Translations under genes and position numbers: made by a program
Assembly: GCF_954871325.1 (NCBI RefSeq)
Contig: NC_088776.1
Span: 39,636,569-39,700,568, forward strand
Length of the DNA: 64,000 bases
Origin: Gordionus sp. m RMFG-2023
Lineage: Eukaryota > Nematomorpha > Gordioida > Chordodea > Parachordodidae
Direction of reading: 5' to 3'
The notes under the pieces: generated by a model
What the model was told of the DNA's origin: nothing
Seen by the model: only the letters and a program-made list of their open reading frames with translations
Database searches by the model: none
In this document: piece by piece, positions 1 to 13,196 of the stretch
Layout: every line of letters starts with the position of its first letter
Position numbering within the stretch: the first letter of the stretch is position 1

Positions 1-865
1 TGTTTATCTATGTCGTAAACTTTTTTTTGAAAAGTTATAAAACTAATACAAATTTTAAAATTTTAACGCCGTACTTTAAATTTTTGTAAATTCGTGAATT
101 TTTTTCTTCTTCAAATTTTGGAGATAGCCTTCCAAAATAAACAAATCATATATTTTTTAAAATAAAAATAGAAGACAATATTACATCCTAACTACACTAT
201 CATTGGATGAAATGTGTCCATGAATGCCTAAAACATAAAACATTCACATCCATCCAGTCCTAATCTTTTCGCATTAATAATTTGATATTAAATATATTTT
301 TTTACAATAAATAGTTTTCATTTAAAAAAATTTTTTTTAATTTGTTTCACTTTATATGTTTTGGATGGCCAAAATATATTTTATATTTGATAAAAATAAA
401 ATATATTAAAAATAAGATTAGGTATTATACAAGCATTTAAAAGGGTATAACGATGCAATGTATTAAAAATGGCGATTATGTATGAATAGAATCCCTAAAG
501 ATGACTAAAAAATAGTCAAATAAATGGCCAAAAAGGGGAACTAAAGAAATGAAATCTAGGGAAAAAATTCTCTGGAAAAAAATCCAAGAAAAAACAGTTT
601 GGAAAAAAAAAGAAACCCTGGAATATACATATAAAATTTGCCGGAAAATATTCCGTTTTTTTGGTCCTAAAAAAATATCAATTTGTGAAAAGAGAAAAAA
701 ATTTCTATAAATATATCCCCAAAATAAAATTCTTCAAATGATATATTTAGAAATTTTAAGAAAATCAACAAAATAAAAAAAATTCTGGGAAAATATATTC
801 CTGAAAAAGATTTCCCAAATAAGATTACTATCCAAAATTATAAATAATAAAAAGTAGTTAGGGTA
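1..865. other. AT-rich noncoding DNA
   Basis: This is long A/T-run sequence with no open frame of note on either strand. I see no repeat structure or gene signature here. Confidence 0.6.
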
Positions 866-1091
866 TGTCTTGGTTAGACTTATTACTAAACAGCCTAAAA
901 AGCAAAAGAAAACATTTATTTTTTTAAAAACGAAAAAAAATTAAAAAATAAAACAAGAAAATATATACGGAAAATAACATGGCATAGCCACCAAATACCT
1001 TAAACAAACCGAAATAGGGTGTCCTAATTCAAAAGCTGTTTAATCTAGGCTAAACAGCAACTTAATATCAAAATTAAGTCGAACCAAGACA
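866..1091. mobile_element. MITE with TGTCTTGGTT inverted ends
   Basis: The element is 226 bp. It starts TGTCTTGGTTAGACTTA and ends with the inverse, TAAGTCGAACCAAGACA. Further inside, CTAAACAGC is also mirrored at both ends. There is no coding capacity. I could not read a clear target-site duplication, so the superfamily is unknown. A diverged copy of the same interior (AAGCAGCCT.AAAAGCAAAA through GGCTAAACAGCA and AGGTCGAACTAGA) lies at about 58480-58640, which shows this is a dispersed family. Confidence 0.6.
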
Positions 1092-1232
1092 CTGCTATAA
1101 AAACTAAGCTTAACCTAATTTTTATATTATCGATTAACCCTAAACCATATTAAAGTTATGGTTTTATTCCGAACCCAGATTTGATGAAATTTAAGCAAAA
1201 AAATTATTATAAAATAAACGAATGCTTTTCTA

Positions 1233-1515
1233 TGGCTGCATTCAAAGTGGAGACTGATCCGTTTTTTACATCCGTTCCGTCAAAAGTCAATCTCATTAAA
1301 ATGAATATATATATTGATTTTAATATTTAAAAAATTATAAGTAATATTATAACGCTCTATAAAATTTGCTGGATCAAAAAGTCAAAATGTTTTGACTTCA
1401 AAATTTGCCGGATCCGTTTTTAATACGGAAGGAACATATATATCATTTTTAATGAAATTGACCTTTGACGGAACGGATGTAAAAAACGGATCCGTCTCCA
1501 CTTTGAATGCAGCCA
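1233..1515. mobile_element. MITE with ~67-bp terminal inverted repeats
   Basis: Both ends begin GGCTGCATTCAAAGTGGAGA in inverted orientation. They stay matched with only a few differences for about 67 bp, including GATCCGTTTTTTACATCCG and TTCCGTCAAA. The interior is AT-rich and noncoding, with a second small inverted repeat around GTCAAAATGTTTTGAC. The flanks (TA on the left, AT on the right) do not give a convincing duplication, so the superfamily cannot be assigned. Confidence 0.75.
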
Positions 1516-4500
1516 ATATCATACCCCTAACCTAAATTACCTGCTAGTTACCTAGTTTCTGTTATATTAAGATAATATTATCGTAAGTTAACATAATAGC
1601 CTGACCCAGATTTTTAATTTTTTAAAATCATATCATTTTTAGCCCTGACAGGCAGGCCACTGTTTTATAAATCTAAATGTTTTTTTAAATTCAACCCTTA
1701 AGGTTTCAAGTAATTAAAAGATAATTAAATAAATTTGTTTGCCTTTAATCATTTTCCCCAACATTTAGATATTTATGGGAAAGAATTTTAAAGGCTTAAA
1801 ATGATTGGAAGAAATCTTATAAAAAATACCTTTATTTTTTTATAGCAATGGTATTTTTGATATTTTAAAAAAAACAAGGGTTGAATTTTTTTCGCTTTTT
1901 TCCCTGGTGAATTATTTTGCACTTTATATTTTTAAAAATAAAAAAAATGGGGAATTTACACTGGAATTATTTTCCACAAGTTTTTTTCCAGTGAACTATT
2001 TTCTGGGAATTATTTTCCAATTACCAAAAAAATGACCAAAAGATGAAATTATATTTCAAAAATAAATAAGATACAATCAAGAGAAAATTTGATGCTTAAA
2101 AAATTTGGTGAAATCTTTAGATGTAAAACTCCTCATTAAAATCAATTCTGATATTTAACCTAAGGCACTTGTGGTATACTTCATCACATAATATTTTTAA
2201 GATGTTGGTGGCAATTGGGGTAACATTAACCTTACGAATTTATTCTTGAGATTTAAGCATGGACTAATTCCAAAATTATAGAAATTAGCAAATCAAAGTA
2301 GCTATAGTTGTTTTTAAAAGGATGCTATAAGGGTATTATGGTGAACATAGGGTCATATAGATGTCTCCAATATTCTTTAAAAAAGTTAAATATTGGACTT
2401 ATTCGATATTTAATATTGGCAAAGCTCTAGTATTTATTTTCTTAATTAATTTAATCTAAAACTATTAATTGGAATGATTAAATTAAAATAATCATACATT
2501 AAATTGGGTAAATTATGATAAACAATTCATAAATTTCATAGGAAAATGAATATTAATGTAAAAATAAATAAATGTTCCAATTATAGATCCGCATGCCTGT
2601 ACAAAAAATGTCAAAAATTTATGATCCAGCCTAAAAAATCTGATATAAGATTGACCAACCAGGCCAAAAATTAACTTATTACTACCCAGTTTATTATTTT
2701 TTGTGAAGGAAATATCATAAATTTATATTATTCATTGTTTAAAGACATTATTAAAAATGCAGGAAAAAAATATCTAGCACAAATTGGCAGACCCAAAATT
2801 TTTTCATAAGTTACCTGATCTAGTCTGATTTATATTTGGCTGGGAAGTTACCTAATTCAAATTATTAATTTAATATGTAAATGCATAATATTCTAATTTG
2901 TTGTAGGACTTAACCCAAACTAAAAATATCTATAAAAAAATAAAGAGTTATGAAGTGTCTAGGTATCTCAATGAGCTGACTAGAGATGAAACACACTTTA
3001 TTTGTTTAAATTAAATTCATAACTATCCAATTATTTGTATAACCACCAAAACATTAAGGCATATATTTAATATAGCAATATATATTATCAATAATGTGTA
3101 AAATTCAATTAATTATGTACATGTATGTAGGCATTCTATAATTGCAGTGGCATCAACAAAATAACCATCACACAATGAACAAATTAAGTGTTCATTTAGT
3201 GATTTAATAGGAATTTGGATCTAATATAAATAAAAAATATATTTATTATATATAAAAATTAACTGGTTTTTCATCTTCTTCAAATTTAAATAAGTGAGCT
3301 GGTATAAATGGTAACTTTTGCTTAGCAGTAATAGAATTATTGTGAAGCATCATCATTTTATATAATAAATAAAATTTTAACTATTCCCAGCTGATTTTGA
3401 AGCGTAAAAGCTAAAATGGCTAATAATCAGGTAAGCCGCCAAAAAATGACATTGTTAAACGTGTACCTAAAACTTTAAGTGCTTTCAAATTTAAACCATC
3501 ATCAATAAAACAAGCAAATATATATTTTTGTAAGATGTGCTTAAATATTTTTTTATTCATATCCATCTATATTATAATATAGATTTGCTTGCTTTTTACA
3601 AATATTGGTTATAAATTTTAAAAGATATTATAAATTTTTTTATTATACATATAAAATACTTCGCTTCTCATACCCTCTTTATTGAGCTTTCGGCATGCTT
3701 TTGCCCGGCCTTCAGCCGGGTTTATGTCAATAGAATTTTATCTTTTATTATAGTTATTAATTAATTATAATATACATGTATCCGGTAATCAAAATAATGT
3801 ACTATGCAAATTTAGAATCTAATTCAAATGCAATACCCTCATAGCTAATAAAAAATATATTAATGAACCATAATCCAAAAGTTTTTATCTTCTTGATTTT
3901 CTAATCAAAAAATTAGAAGAATATTTTTACCAAGTTCGTCCTTTGATTTTGCATTTTTTTTGTTTAGAATTAAAATAGAACTAATTCAAATGATTAATTA
4001 AAAGATAACAAATTTTTGAACATATATAGAATTTTATAATATAACAGCAATTTTATCCTTGCTAAAAGCTATAGAAATTATAAAATAATGCCATATAAGG
4101 AAAATGATATTTATTTAAAAGAACCACTAAAATTTCGCAAAAAAACTTTTTAAATAAAATATTAATGTACAGTCTAAACCGTTTAATTGTGAAAGCATGG
4201 GACCAAAAATTTAAAAAATTTCGCAATTATCGGTATTCAAATTTATACGATTAAAAATCATTAATTAATTTATTAAAAATTATCGGTTTGTGTTTTTTTA
4301 TAAAAAATATTTATCATCTATATGTTTTTTAGACATATAAACTATCTAACTTAGTAATAAATAAAATTTTTAATGAATGTACTAACTACATTTTAATTTG
4401 AATAAGTTTCAAACCGAATAAAAAACGTAAATTTTAAAAATTTGTATAGTAATTTAAATGAATTAAATTATTTTCCCCATGTAAATATCAAGAAATTTTA

Positions 4501-5035
4501 AATACTAGGATTATTCTATATTCAAACAATAATTTTTGTAAATATTATATTTCAATAAATTTTATGCATTTATTTAGACTATACGCCAACTTTATAATTA
4601 TATAATTATTTTTGTCTTTGATTAAATTTCATATATTATGATACAATATAGATATTCAATTTATTTTCTTTAATCTTTGTTGATTTTTTTAAAATATCTA
4701 GTGGTCAATTATAGAACATAAATAATAAAAAGCAGGACAGGCCTGAAAATTTAAGTTTATTAAAAGTGTTTTGTTTTAATTTCCATAATATTTGATCTGA
4801 AATTATTTTACTGTATTCATAAAAGATTATAAAATAAAAATAATTTTACTTAAAAAATTTTTTTGTTATAGTTATCATTGATGGTTAATATTTTTATTAT
4901 ATTCTCTAGCTTTCTCAGTGAACCTTGTTCTCTTGGATTATCTAGTACTTAATCAAAAAAGGTATATCCATAAATAGCTTGATTATTTTAGATATAATTA
5001 TCAGATATCTCTAGATTCCCTTCACCATTTCAGAG
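1516..5035. other. AT-rich noncoding DNA with transposon scraps
   Basis: No gene is visible. Two small landmarks stand out. One is a GC-rich hairpin at 3704-3720. The other is a TA-CAGTCTAAACCGTTTAATTG motif near 4168 that looks like one end of an old pogo/Tc1-like element; a related motif in reverse (AAGCGGTTTTGACTGTA) is near 12815. Neither element is delimited. Confidence 0.5.
3704..3720 (+). repeat. Orphan GC-rich CTTCAG hairpin
   Basis: The stem CCCGG/CCGGG surrounds a CTTCAG loop, preceded by GCTTTTG and followed by TTTA. It matches the hairpins found just inside the ends of hAT elements at 5084, 50224 and 56065, so it may mark a hAT end that has otherwise decayed. Confidence 0.6.
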
Positions 5036-5083
5036 CTTTCATTCAGGGGCGTCGCTAGCATTTACAGAGCTCAACTGCTTTTG

Positions 5084-5100
5084 CCCGGGCTTCGGCCGGG
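5084..5100 (+). repeat. Subterminal GC hairpin of hAT-1
   Basis: The stem-loop CCCGGGCTTCGGCCGGG sits 40 bp inside the left end of hAT-1, past the 3' end of its transposase gene. It is flanked by CTGCTTTTG and TTTAA. It is conspicuous because the surroundings are about 75% A/T. Confidence 0.8.
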
Positions 5101-7144
5101 TTTAATATTACTATATTATACTTTTTTAAAATTAGCTAACACTGAAAATTACTTCTGAATTTTGTATTTTGTCATTTATTATATTATGCATACAAAATAA
5201 ACGCATATAAATAAAACAATACAAGACATTTCTAAAAATAATATTTTTTAATACAAAATCTATTTATTACAGTATAAAATATTTTCGCTGATATAAAAAA
5301 TTTGGCATCTAAAGATTTACAATTGATAAAAAAAGGTTGATTAATATATATGCCTCAATTGATAATGGTTTTTAAAAACCACATAAGGCTATATAATTCT
5401 TAAAACTTACATTGACAAAAGGTCATGAAACAAATATAACTCTCTGTTACCATTTTAGACAATGTTTTATAGAATGGACTAATAAGGAAAAATTTATAGG
5501 CCTTACCAAATTAACAATTGTTGAAGAAGAGAATATAAATGACCAATCCAAATCATAAAACTTTATGGTAGTTAGAGCTTCCTTTTAGATGACATGATGG
5601 AAGCTAGATAAGTAATCTAGAAAATTAATGTGAGATATTAAATTTCTAAAAAATTTTCTCTTATTTTTAATGATATATAAACGACTACACAGTTGACCCA
5701 TTATTGCATATCTAAAATATACAATCATATGCACTCAGCAGCTGTAGTAATAATCTTAAATTACATAGCCACACAAATTATAGATGCTGGTTAATTTACA
5801 GTCATAGCCATGACACTCACGATGTTAACTCATATCAGAATTTATAATGTTAGATAAATTGATAAAACAAAAACACTAAAAATCTTTAGAAGAAATTAAG
5901 CAAACATATTGAAGCTTTGAGTTATTTACATGGTAAGGATGCCAAATTAGAAATGAATTATATAGTAGCTAAAAAATAAGAGTGATATGATGAAAGCAAT
6001 TAAGATCTTATATATTATTGTATTGTCAAAATATATCTCAAAAAGAAATTTTTTATAAGTGCCATATCTTTAAGCTAATTTTAGAAATGATAAAAAAAAT
6101 TATAAAATAAATATTAAACGATATATTTACTCGCTTATACTAATGCCTAAAATTACGTTTCATAATATAAATTATAAGGTTAAATTATCTGATAAAATAA
6201 GTTCTCTACGACGGTTAGTCATTGTTGCATATTCATTTATAATGTGATCTATAGGAATGTTGTTATTAACATTTTTTTAAATGCTCAATAGAGCCAACAA
6301 ATTTAATCGTTCCTGACCCATTGTCGATCGAATATATGTTTTCACCCGTAGCTAAAACGATCTTTCACATGAACAGAAATTAAAAGGTATAGTTAGCGCA
6401 ATTTTAAGGCAATTATATATACGAGGGAATATATCGATGGGTACGATTTTTATCAAATCTATTATCGATTTGCACATAGGTTCATGTGTTTTATTATAGG
6501 TTAAAATATAAATCTTTAATATTGCGTATTCTTCCATTGTATCAGGAAGATTATAATGTAAGATAAATGGTTTAATGATATCATTATTTAAAAATTGGGG
6601 AGAGGAGGGATGTAAAGCACTTATAGCTATTAATATATCTGTGTTTTCTTGACAAAATCTCTTTTTTAATTCATTTATCATAATATCCAAATTTGGATAA
6701 AAGACATGACACTTATAAAAAGTTTCTGTTTGATCAGAATAATTAGGAGAAACAATATCATCTATTTGAATAGAATCATTTAAAATGGTAGAAGGTATAT
6801 TTGTTCTTTTATTTGTTATTTTTATATTATATAAATTGCAGAATTTATTTACTTCGGTAAATAATGAAGAAAAATAAGAATTATTTATTAAATTTGACAA
6901 AGAAATGATTAGAGACTCGATAAGAGCCAATGCTGTTGATATGTCAGAATCTGATTTTTGTAAAAAAATAGAAATATTGGAACGCATAGATAATAATTTT
7001 TGGAATATAAACATACACATAATTGTATCATATTGTAAAAGAATATATAAAATTACATTTGCTTTCACCATATCACCATGCTCTATATTTTCTAGATAAG
7101 AAATAATTGCAGGGAAAGTGTTTTTTACTGCCTCTATTGTTCTA

Positions 7145-9097
7145 TAGTGAAGAGGGGGATATTTTTCACCAGATGTTAAAACAAAATAAAAGGGTATTAT
7201 TATATTTTTATCTTAATCATACTTAAACATTAATCTATGTTAAAAAAATATTAAACAACTTTTTTAAATGTCACACTTAAAAATTTTTTTTATAAAAAAA
7301 TATAAAGTTTTGTCATCACATATTTTCTTTTACTTAGTTAACGATATTTTATGTTGAATAATTTTAAAATAATAATAAATTATTCATTTTCTGAAAATAG
7401 TTTTTTCTCTCATTTTATTTTATCATATTTGAGACATAACTTAAATTTAATATTTTATTCAATTCGTATATTACTAAACATTATATAATAAATTCGTAAT
7501 TATATTAATACATGAATATTGATTATATAAAATATGAAATATTTAATGGTAGTTCATATTCATAAATTGCTTGATTAGTAGTACCTATTTAATTAAAATA
7601 TTAAAAAATGTTAATCGTAATTTATTATATAATTAGATTACTTTAGTCAATAGGTAGTCCACGATAGCCCAGCTCCAAATATTGTTGCATATGATTATAA
7701 AAATTTGTAAAATCATAAGGAATAAATTGATGCATAATTTGATTAATATTTGTTATTATGTGCTCCCTTGTGCTTGGTCTGGGAATTAATGACCTATATT
7801 TGTTTTTAAGACCCCGAAAAAATTTTCAATTGGGTTCAATTGTGGTGAATATGGGGGAGATACTCTATTCTCTCTTTAAAGGCATCAATTAGATGACTTT
7901 TATGTATAGAAGCATTATCCATAACTAAGATGGCATCTGGTGGTAACATACTAATAATCTCCATTAACGAATTTCGGAATAATATACCATTATATGATCC
8001 TTCGATGATTTTATAATGTACAACTCCACAAATTCCTATAGTGCAAAGTACACTTACATTTTTCCCTTTTGAGGATGGAACCTTTATTGTTGGTCTCACA
8101 TTGAGTGGTGCCCAAGCATAGACAGGTACAACATGAAAATTGATGCCTGTTTCGTCGAGAAAATAGAGTCTTTCTCTGGAGATGTTCAGCAATTTGCGGC
8201 AATACACCTACCGAATATTGATAGCTCCTGGTGTATTCCTGCGATCCGATTCTTTCCCAGCTCTTTTTTTGGACCATCGGATGTTTTTGATATATTACCT
8301 TATGGTTCCAATATTTTTTGGCGAACCAGAAGGCAAATTCTCAATTATATCCTTCACCGTGAAGGTATTATTGTCCATTAGCAAATCTATAATTTGCCTT
8401 TCAATGTTTGCTATGTCTTTTATTTTTCTCCCTCTTTGTTTAAGAGAGAATTCCTTTAAGGGCTCACCAATAATTTCTGGGAATGTATCACTTTTTATTT
8501 TATGTATTGAGGACTTCGACATATTAACAAATTTAGCAATGTCCTTAATTTTCATCTGTTCTTCCTCTGGCATTGCTAAAATTTTCATTACCATTTCAAT
8601 TTTATCTTTGTTCCAACAATTTATGTTCTTTTGGGTTTAGGAATGGAGGATACTTGAGAATGATTTATATTTTTATTAATAGTTGCTAAAGAATTATTAT
8701 TTGTAGAAATTCTAGAATGTGATTGATAATTTTCCATATCATTCCCATCTGAGATTGGCAAAGAATAATTTACGTACTTGGGAGTAAAGGAGAGTTATTA
8801 AAATTATAAAGTAAGTAGTCTATATTAAACATTATATATGTAAAGATTGAAAAATTAATAAATATTAAATTAAATATACAAAAATATTAAATTATGTAAA
8901 TGATATGTGAAAAAATATGTTTTTTTTTATGTTAAAAAAGTTTTTTTAATTATAAACTTCAAGTGCGGCATTTTTTGAAAAAGTTGTTTAATATTTTTTT
9001 AACATAGATTAATGTTTAAGTATCATTAAAATAAAAATATAATAATATCCTTTTATTTTGTTTTAACATCTGGTGAAAAATATCCCCCTCTTCACTG
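7145..9097 (-). mobile_element. Tc1/mariner-type element nested in hAT-1
   Basis: The element is 1953 bp with TIRs of about 170-190 bp. The ends are TAGTGAAGAGGGGGATATTT on the left and its inverse, starting CAGTGAAGAGG, on the right. It is flanked by TA at 7143-7144 and 9098-9099, the duplication used by this superfamily. It inserted in a coding exon of the hAT-1 transposase; removing it and one TA restores the host frame. It carries its own broken transposase. Confidence 0.92.
7800..8640 (-). pseudogene. Tc1/mariner (IS630-like) transposase, broken
   Basis: The N-terminal part (8594 down to about 8300) is helix-turn-helix-like: KDIAKFVNMSKSSIHKIK, then a GRKIKD linker and a second HTH-like stretch. 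The catalytic part at 8207-7836 has FLDETGINFH (first Asp), VSVLCTIGICG, and ILVMDNASIHKS (second Asp). The YLPPYSPQLNPIEN-type motif follows at about 7850-7810 but is shifted out of frame by one missing base. The N-terminal and catalytic parts also lie in different frames, so at least two frameshifts are present. Counting through the missing base, about 30 residues separate the second Asp from the Glu, fewer than the usual 34 or more. Plain inference from sequence; it cannot be functional as read. Confidence 0.85.
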
Positions 9098-11798
9098 TAA
9101 TATCGGATCCCCAACGTGTAGAACTCAAGGCATCAATATTTTTGGATTTTGGCCCTAATCTTAATTGTCAATCAAGAAATTTGTTATGATGGATAATAGA
9201 TATTGAGAAAAAAGCATGAATAGATTCTAATACATTAAAAAACTTTCTAGATTGAGGTAAATATTTGCATGCTGAGATCAATACAAGATTGAGTTTATGT
9301 GCATAGCAAGGCACATATATAGCCATTTTGTGATTTTTGTGATATCTTTACTGGACTCCTGAAAGATGACTTTTCATAACACTGACACCATCATAAGCTT
9401 GAGCAACGCAAATCGCATTTATAGAATTGTTATTTAAGGTTGATATCAATGTCTTTGTTAATGATTCTGCATCTAAGTCTACAACTTTTTCAAAAGATAT
9501 AAAGGATTCCTTTGGTGTTTTTGTTTTGTCAACATATCTAACACATATATTAAATTGTTCATATGAGCTAACATCACGAGTGTCATCAGCCATGACAGCA
9601 AAATAACCTGCCTCCCTTATTTCTGAAGCTATGTACTTTAAGATTATGTTTCCCGCTGCAGGTAGCATTTGATTTTGTGATGGAGGTGAGCAATATTGAG
9701 CATTGCCTTGTGGCTTATATGCCATTAAAAATGAATCATACTCTTTCAAACAGTTTAATATTTCACAATAATTCCCTTGATTATTGCTTGTCTTACTTTC
9801 ATGATGTCCTCTAAGGGGAAGTTCTAACTTACCACATAGTATTATAATTTTGAATAATCGTTTCAAATATTCTCTTCTTTCCATTATTGCTGATTTAGTT
9901 AGAGCTACAAATTTTTCTTTAATGATCCCTTCTATTAAAGATTGTTTAAAATGGTTCCAGAAAATCACATTCGTTGCATGACCATTTGTTGCTCCGTGAG
10001 CTGTTAAGAATTCTTTTACCTTACGAAATTTTTGATATCATATATCAAAGAGATAACCTTTTTGAGGTTGTGTGGGAAAATTACGACAAGGAAAACAAAA
10101 TATAGCGTTTCTGGTAATGCTATTTTCTATCCAAGGAAAGGATTTGTACCACTGAGGTTGTAAACATCTTCTATCTATCCCCAATCCAGTATAAGGATAT
10201 GCACATAATATTGGTTACATAAGTCCAGTTGTTTTTGTACCCAGATCAAGCTCTTCTGAAAAAGTAAAAATATTAATATATGAATTAAAATATCATTGCT
10301 TTTAAATTATGACAAATATATATTTGAAGAAAAATATTGTTAAAATAAAAATAATACTTGTATAAGTTCTTCTAAAAAAGTGACAAATATTAATATATAA
10401 ATTAAAATAATATTTTCTTTATGAAAATTATGGCAAATATTATATATTTGAAGAAAAATATTGTTATAATGAAAAAAAATACTTTTATGGTTGTCACTTT
10501 TAGATTGAGCCATGTGTATAGCTTTTATTATTTTATAAATATATCTTATATTAAATATAAATTAATTTACCTATTTTTTTCTTTTCTACTGTCACTACAT
10601 TAGTCCTCTCATCAATAAGCCTTCTTTCTTCATTAACCAAACAATCTAAATAAGATTAATTTTAAAATGTATTTCATCAAAAGTAATTTGTTCCAATACA
10701 ACTCATACCTTTATATGGATTACTGCTATCAGATTCCATGCTATATAAAATTTGATATTTAATTATATTTAAAAAATTAATACATCCTGAGATATCTATA
10801 CACTGGATCACATATATCTACAGATTGACTCTCAGGTTTATCTTTTATTATTTTATAATTAAAATATCTTCGATTATGTAAAGGTTGGCAGGGATCAAGG
10901 CAAGATTAAACAAACATTTTTATTATATAAATATAATTTAAATGTTTAACTACAAATTAATTAAAAAACTATAATAAATTTATCCTTTATATATACAAAA
11001 AATCTATTAAACAATTAAATGAGAAAATGGTGTTAATTTAATGAATGTAAGATACAAAAATTTGCGCTAAATAATAACCATTATAATAAAATAATAATCC
11101 ATGTTCAACAGATTATATATTAATTAATTTACCTGTCTTTCTATTAACCTTTTTGTTTTCACAATTTATATCTTTTAGAACCACAATTAATCGTCTTTCA
11201 TTAAGGTATAGTTTGAAATTAAAAAACAGTATTAAATTACTCACCACATGTTTTGTTTTTAAAAAAATTTTTGATAGATGATTTTTTCACATGCATTTTA
11301 AAGTTTAAATAATGATTTTGAACTCGGATAATTAAAATATTAAATTTGATAATTATCAATTAATAAATGATTAAATTTATTTAATTAGGGTTTTAAAATA
11401 ATTAAAATAATAAAAATCAATTAAACTTGAATTTTTAATGCTAAATTGATGTCTAAACATTATGCATGGTATTGATATTCCATTTTTAATACAGAACTTG
11501 ATTGCAAACTGACATAGTAAAAATGTAATTTATACGTATTAATCTAATCTAATAATTAAAATAGTAATTATTTAATAAATATCTATATAGTCTTATTAAT
11601 TTTTAAATAATAAAATTAATATATTACTTAATAGAATTATAAAAGAAATCGTTCTTGGGGTAATTAAAAATTATTTTTAGTTTAAGGGGATATTAAGGAA
11701 ACTTTAAAAAAAAAATTTTTGCTTCAGGGGGCTATTCAATTTCAGGGGGCTCGAGCCCCTGCGCCTCCCCGTCCCCTAACGACGCCATTGCTTTCATT

Positions 11799-13190
11799 AC
11801 CTTTTAAAAAATAAACTAATCTTTTTGTAATAATTAAAATTATGAATTCTATGTTGATTTTGTTTTGGGACAAGATGCATTGTCATAAAACAATAAAATA
11901 TTCTTCATAGGAATTCCATTCTCTTAGGATATCTTCAAAAGTTAAAGTTGTCATTGATTTTATTAGAGTAGTATTTCACTGGTAATAAGCATCTAGGGTT
12001 TTTAAGTTCCCTATAAATTTTTAATCAGATCCATCCTCATTTATGATAAATAGAACTGAGACCTTTTTCTTGTCTGGTTTGAAGTAGTGATCTGCATCGG
12101 GCCATTCAAACCCGGCCCAGCCCGGATTTATTTTATAAAAATTTACCTGCCCAGCCCAAATACATTTAAATATAGAAATTAATTTTCATATTTATTCAAA
12201 TAAAAGATATATGTCATATGGCTTCTAGTTTCTATGGCTAAAAAATATAGCTTTTTCAGCATAATTGGCCCATTTAGACTGCAATTTCTATTTTGCATTT
12301 GGATAAACCAAATCAATAAAGCTGTTTTTGTCTTTGGGTAACAATTCATTCTAACTCTTTTAGTTGCAGGTGGTTTATTCCAGAAATTGTGACATATACT
12401 TGCTTTATTAGCTTCCAATCTGTAAATTGTGGAAGCATGCCATTTATAACGCTAATTATGTTTTTGAAGTATTGCTTAATTTTTCAATGATTTCCCCTTT
12501 TTGCTTGAGGGTTAACGTTTGGAATGATTTTGTTCTAAAAATAATCTTAACATGATTATAATGATAAAAAAAATTTAAAGATTCCCGTTCATATAAAAAA
12601 ATCACGAATAATTTTTTTCGATAAAATTTTTTATTTTGACACTTATCCGATTAAATTAACGGTATTATCATATAAATAAAATTTTGCAATTAACCGATGT
12701 TTCTCAATTAATCGATTCGCAATTATAAATGTAACATTATGCCATAGTAATTTTTATCAAAATCGCGGGGTTTTTCGCATTTAAAAGTGTTTACTTAAGC
12801 GATATGCAATTAAGCGGTTTTGACTGTATTTATTTAAGTGGTGCTAATTATATTTAAAAATTGGAAGTTCATTTTAAAAAATCGTGTAATAATTCATTTT
12901 TCAAATTTGGTGCTAATTGAACCCAAAGCACCTAGCTAGTGATGTCCTCTAAGATTATTTATAATTTAAGTAGTATTTCTAAATTGGATAATATTATTAA
13001 TTATTGAGATTTTAATTTTTATCAATTCTTAATTATTTATATATTATTTAATTTATATATTATAAGCCGTAGATTCTATTTAAGGCTGTACTATGAAACA
13101 AAACTATGATCAAAGCCAAAAACGGATGTGGGCTATATAAATATAATCAACAAATATTTTTATTTTTCTAAAATGTGTGAGAATAATTTT
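11799..13190. other. AT-rich noncoding DNA
   Basis: No supported gene. There is a GGCCC/CCCGGCCCAGCCCGG-rich patch near 12098-12160 and an AAGCGGTTTTGACTGTA motif near 12815-12832 resembling one end of an old pogo-like element. An open frame at 12179-12418 on the minus strand has no recognisable domain and I leave it uncalled. Confidence 0.5.
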
Positions 13191-13196
13191 ATAAAA

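Larger units (their letters stand above)
6172..10739 (-). pseudogene. hAT-1 transposase (TTF/DUF4371 type), inactivated
   Basis: This is a minus-strand transposase of the TTF-zinc-finger hAT group. A start exon at 10739 (MESDSSNPYK, GTATGA donor) leads through a small exon near 10590-10660 to a TTF domain around 10050-10190 (QPQWYKSFPWIE, FCFPCRNFP). The catalytic core follows at 9348-9968 (MADDTRDVSSYEQ for the first Asp, AQAYDGVSVM for the second). Next come a CYAHKLNLVL motif near 9290 and STRWGSDI at 9100. The Tc1-like element splits the coding exon here. After it, the frame resumes exactly (RTIEAVKNTFP) and runs to the dimerisation segment FNFCSCERSF, ending at 6172. At least five in-frame stops are present in addition to the insertion, so this is a fossil. 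Confidence 0.85.
5044..11790 (-). mobile_element. hAT-1 element, decayed, with nested Tc1/mariner element
   Basis: The left end is CAGGGGCGTCGCTAGC and the inverse of the right end is CAATGGCGTCGTTAGG. The element is flanked by a perfect 8-bp duplication CTTTCATT at 5036-5043 and 11791-11798, the size hAT transposases make. It is 6747 bp, of which 1953 bp is the nested element at 7145-9097. The transposase gene runs on the minus strand and is broken. A GC-rich hairpin lies 40 bp inside the left end. Confidence in the boundaries is high because inverted ends and duplication agree. Confidence 0.92.

Noticed and set aside
12179-12418. 79-codon minus-strand frame
   Set aside because: No domain, no splice context and low-complexity composition; likely chance.
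12560-12832. Complete pogo/Tigger-like MITE
   Set aside because: Only one end (AAGCGGTTTTGACTGTA) is readable; the opposite end was not found.
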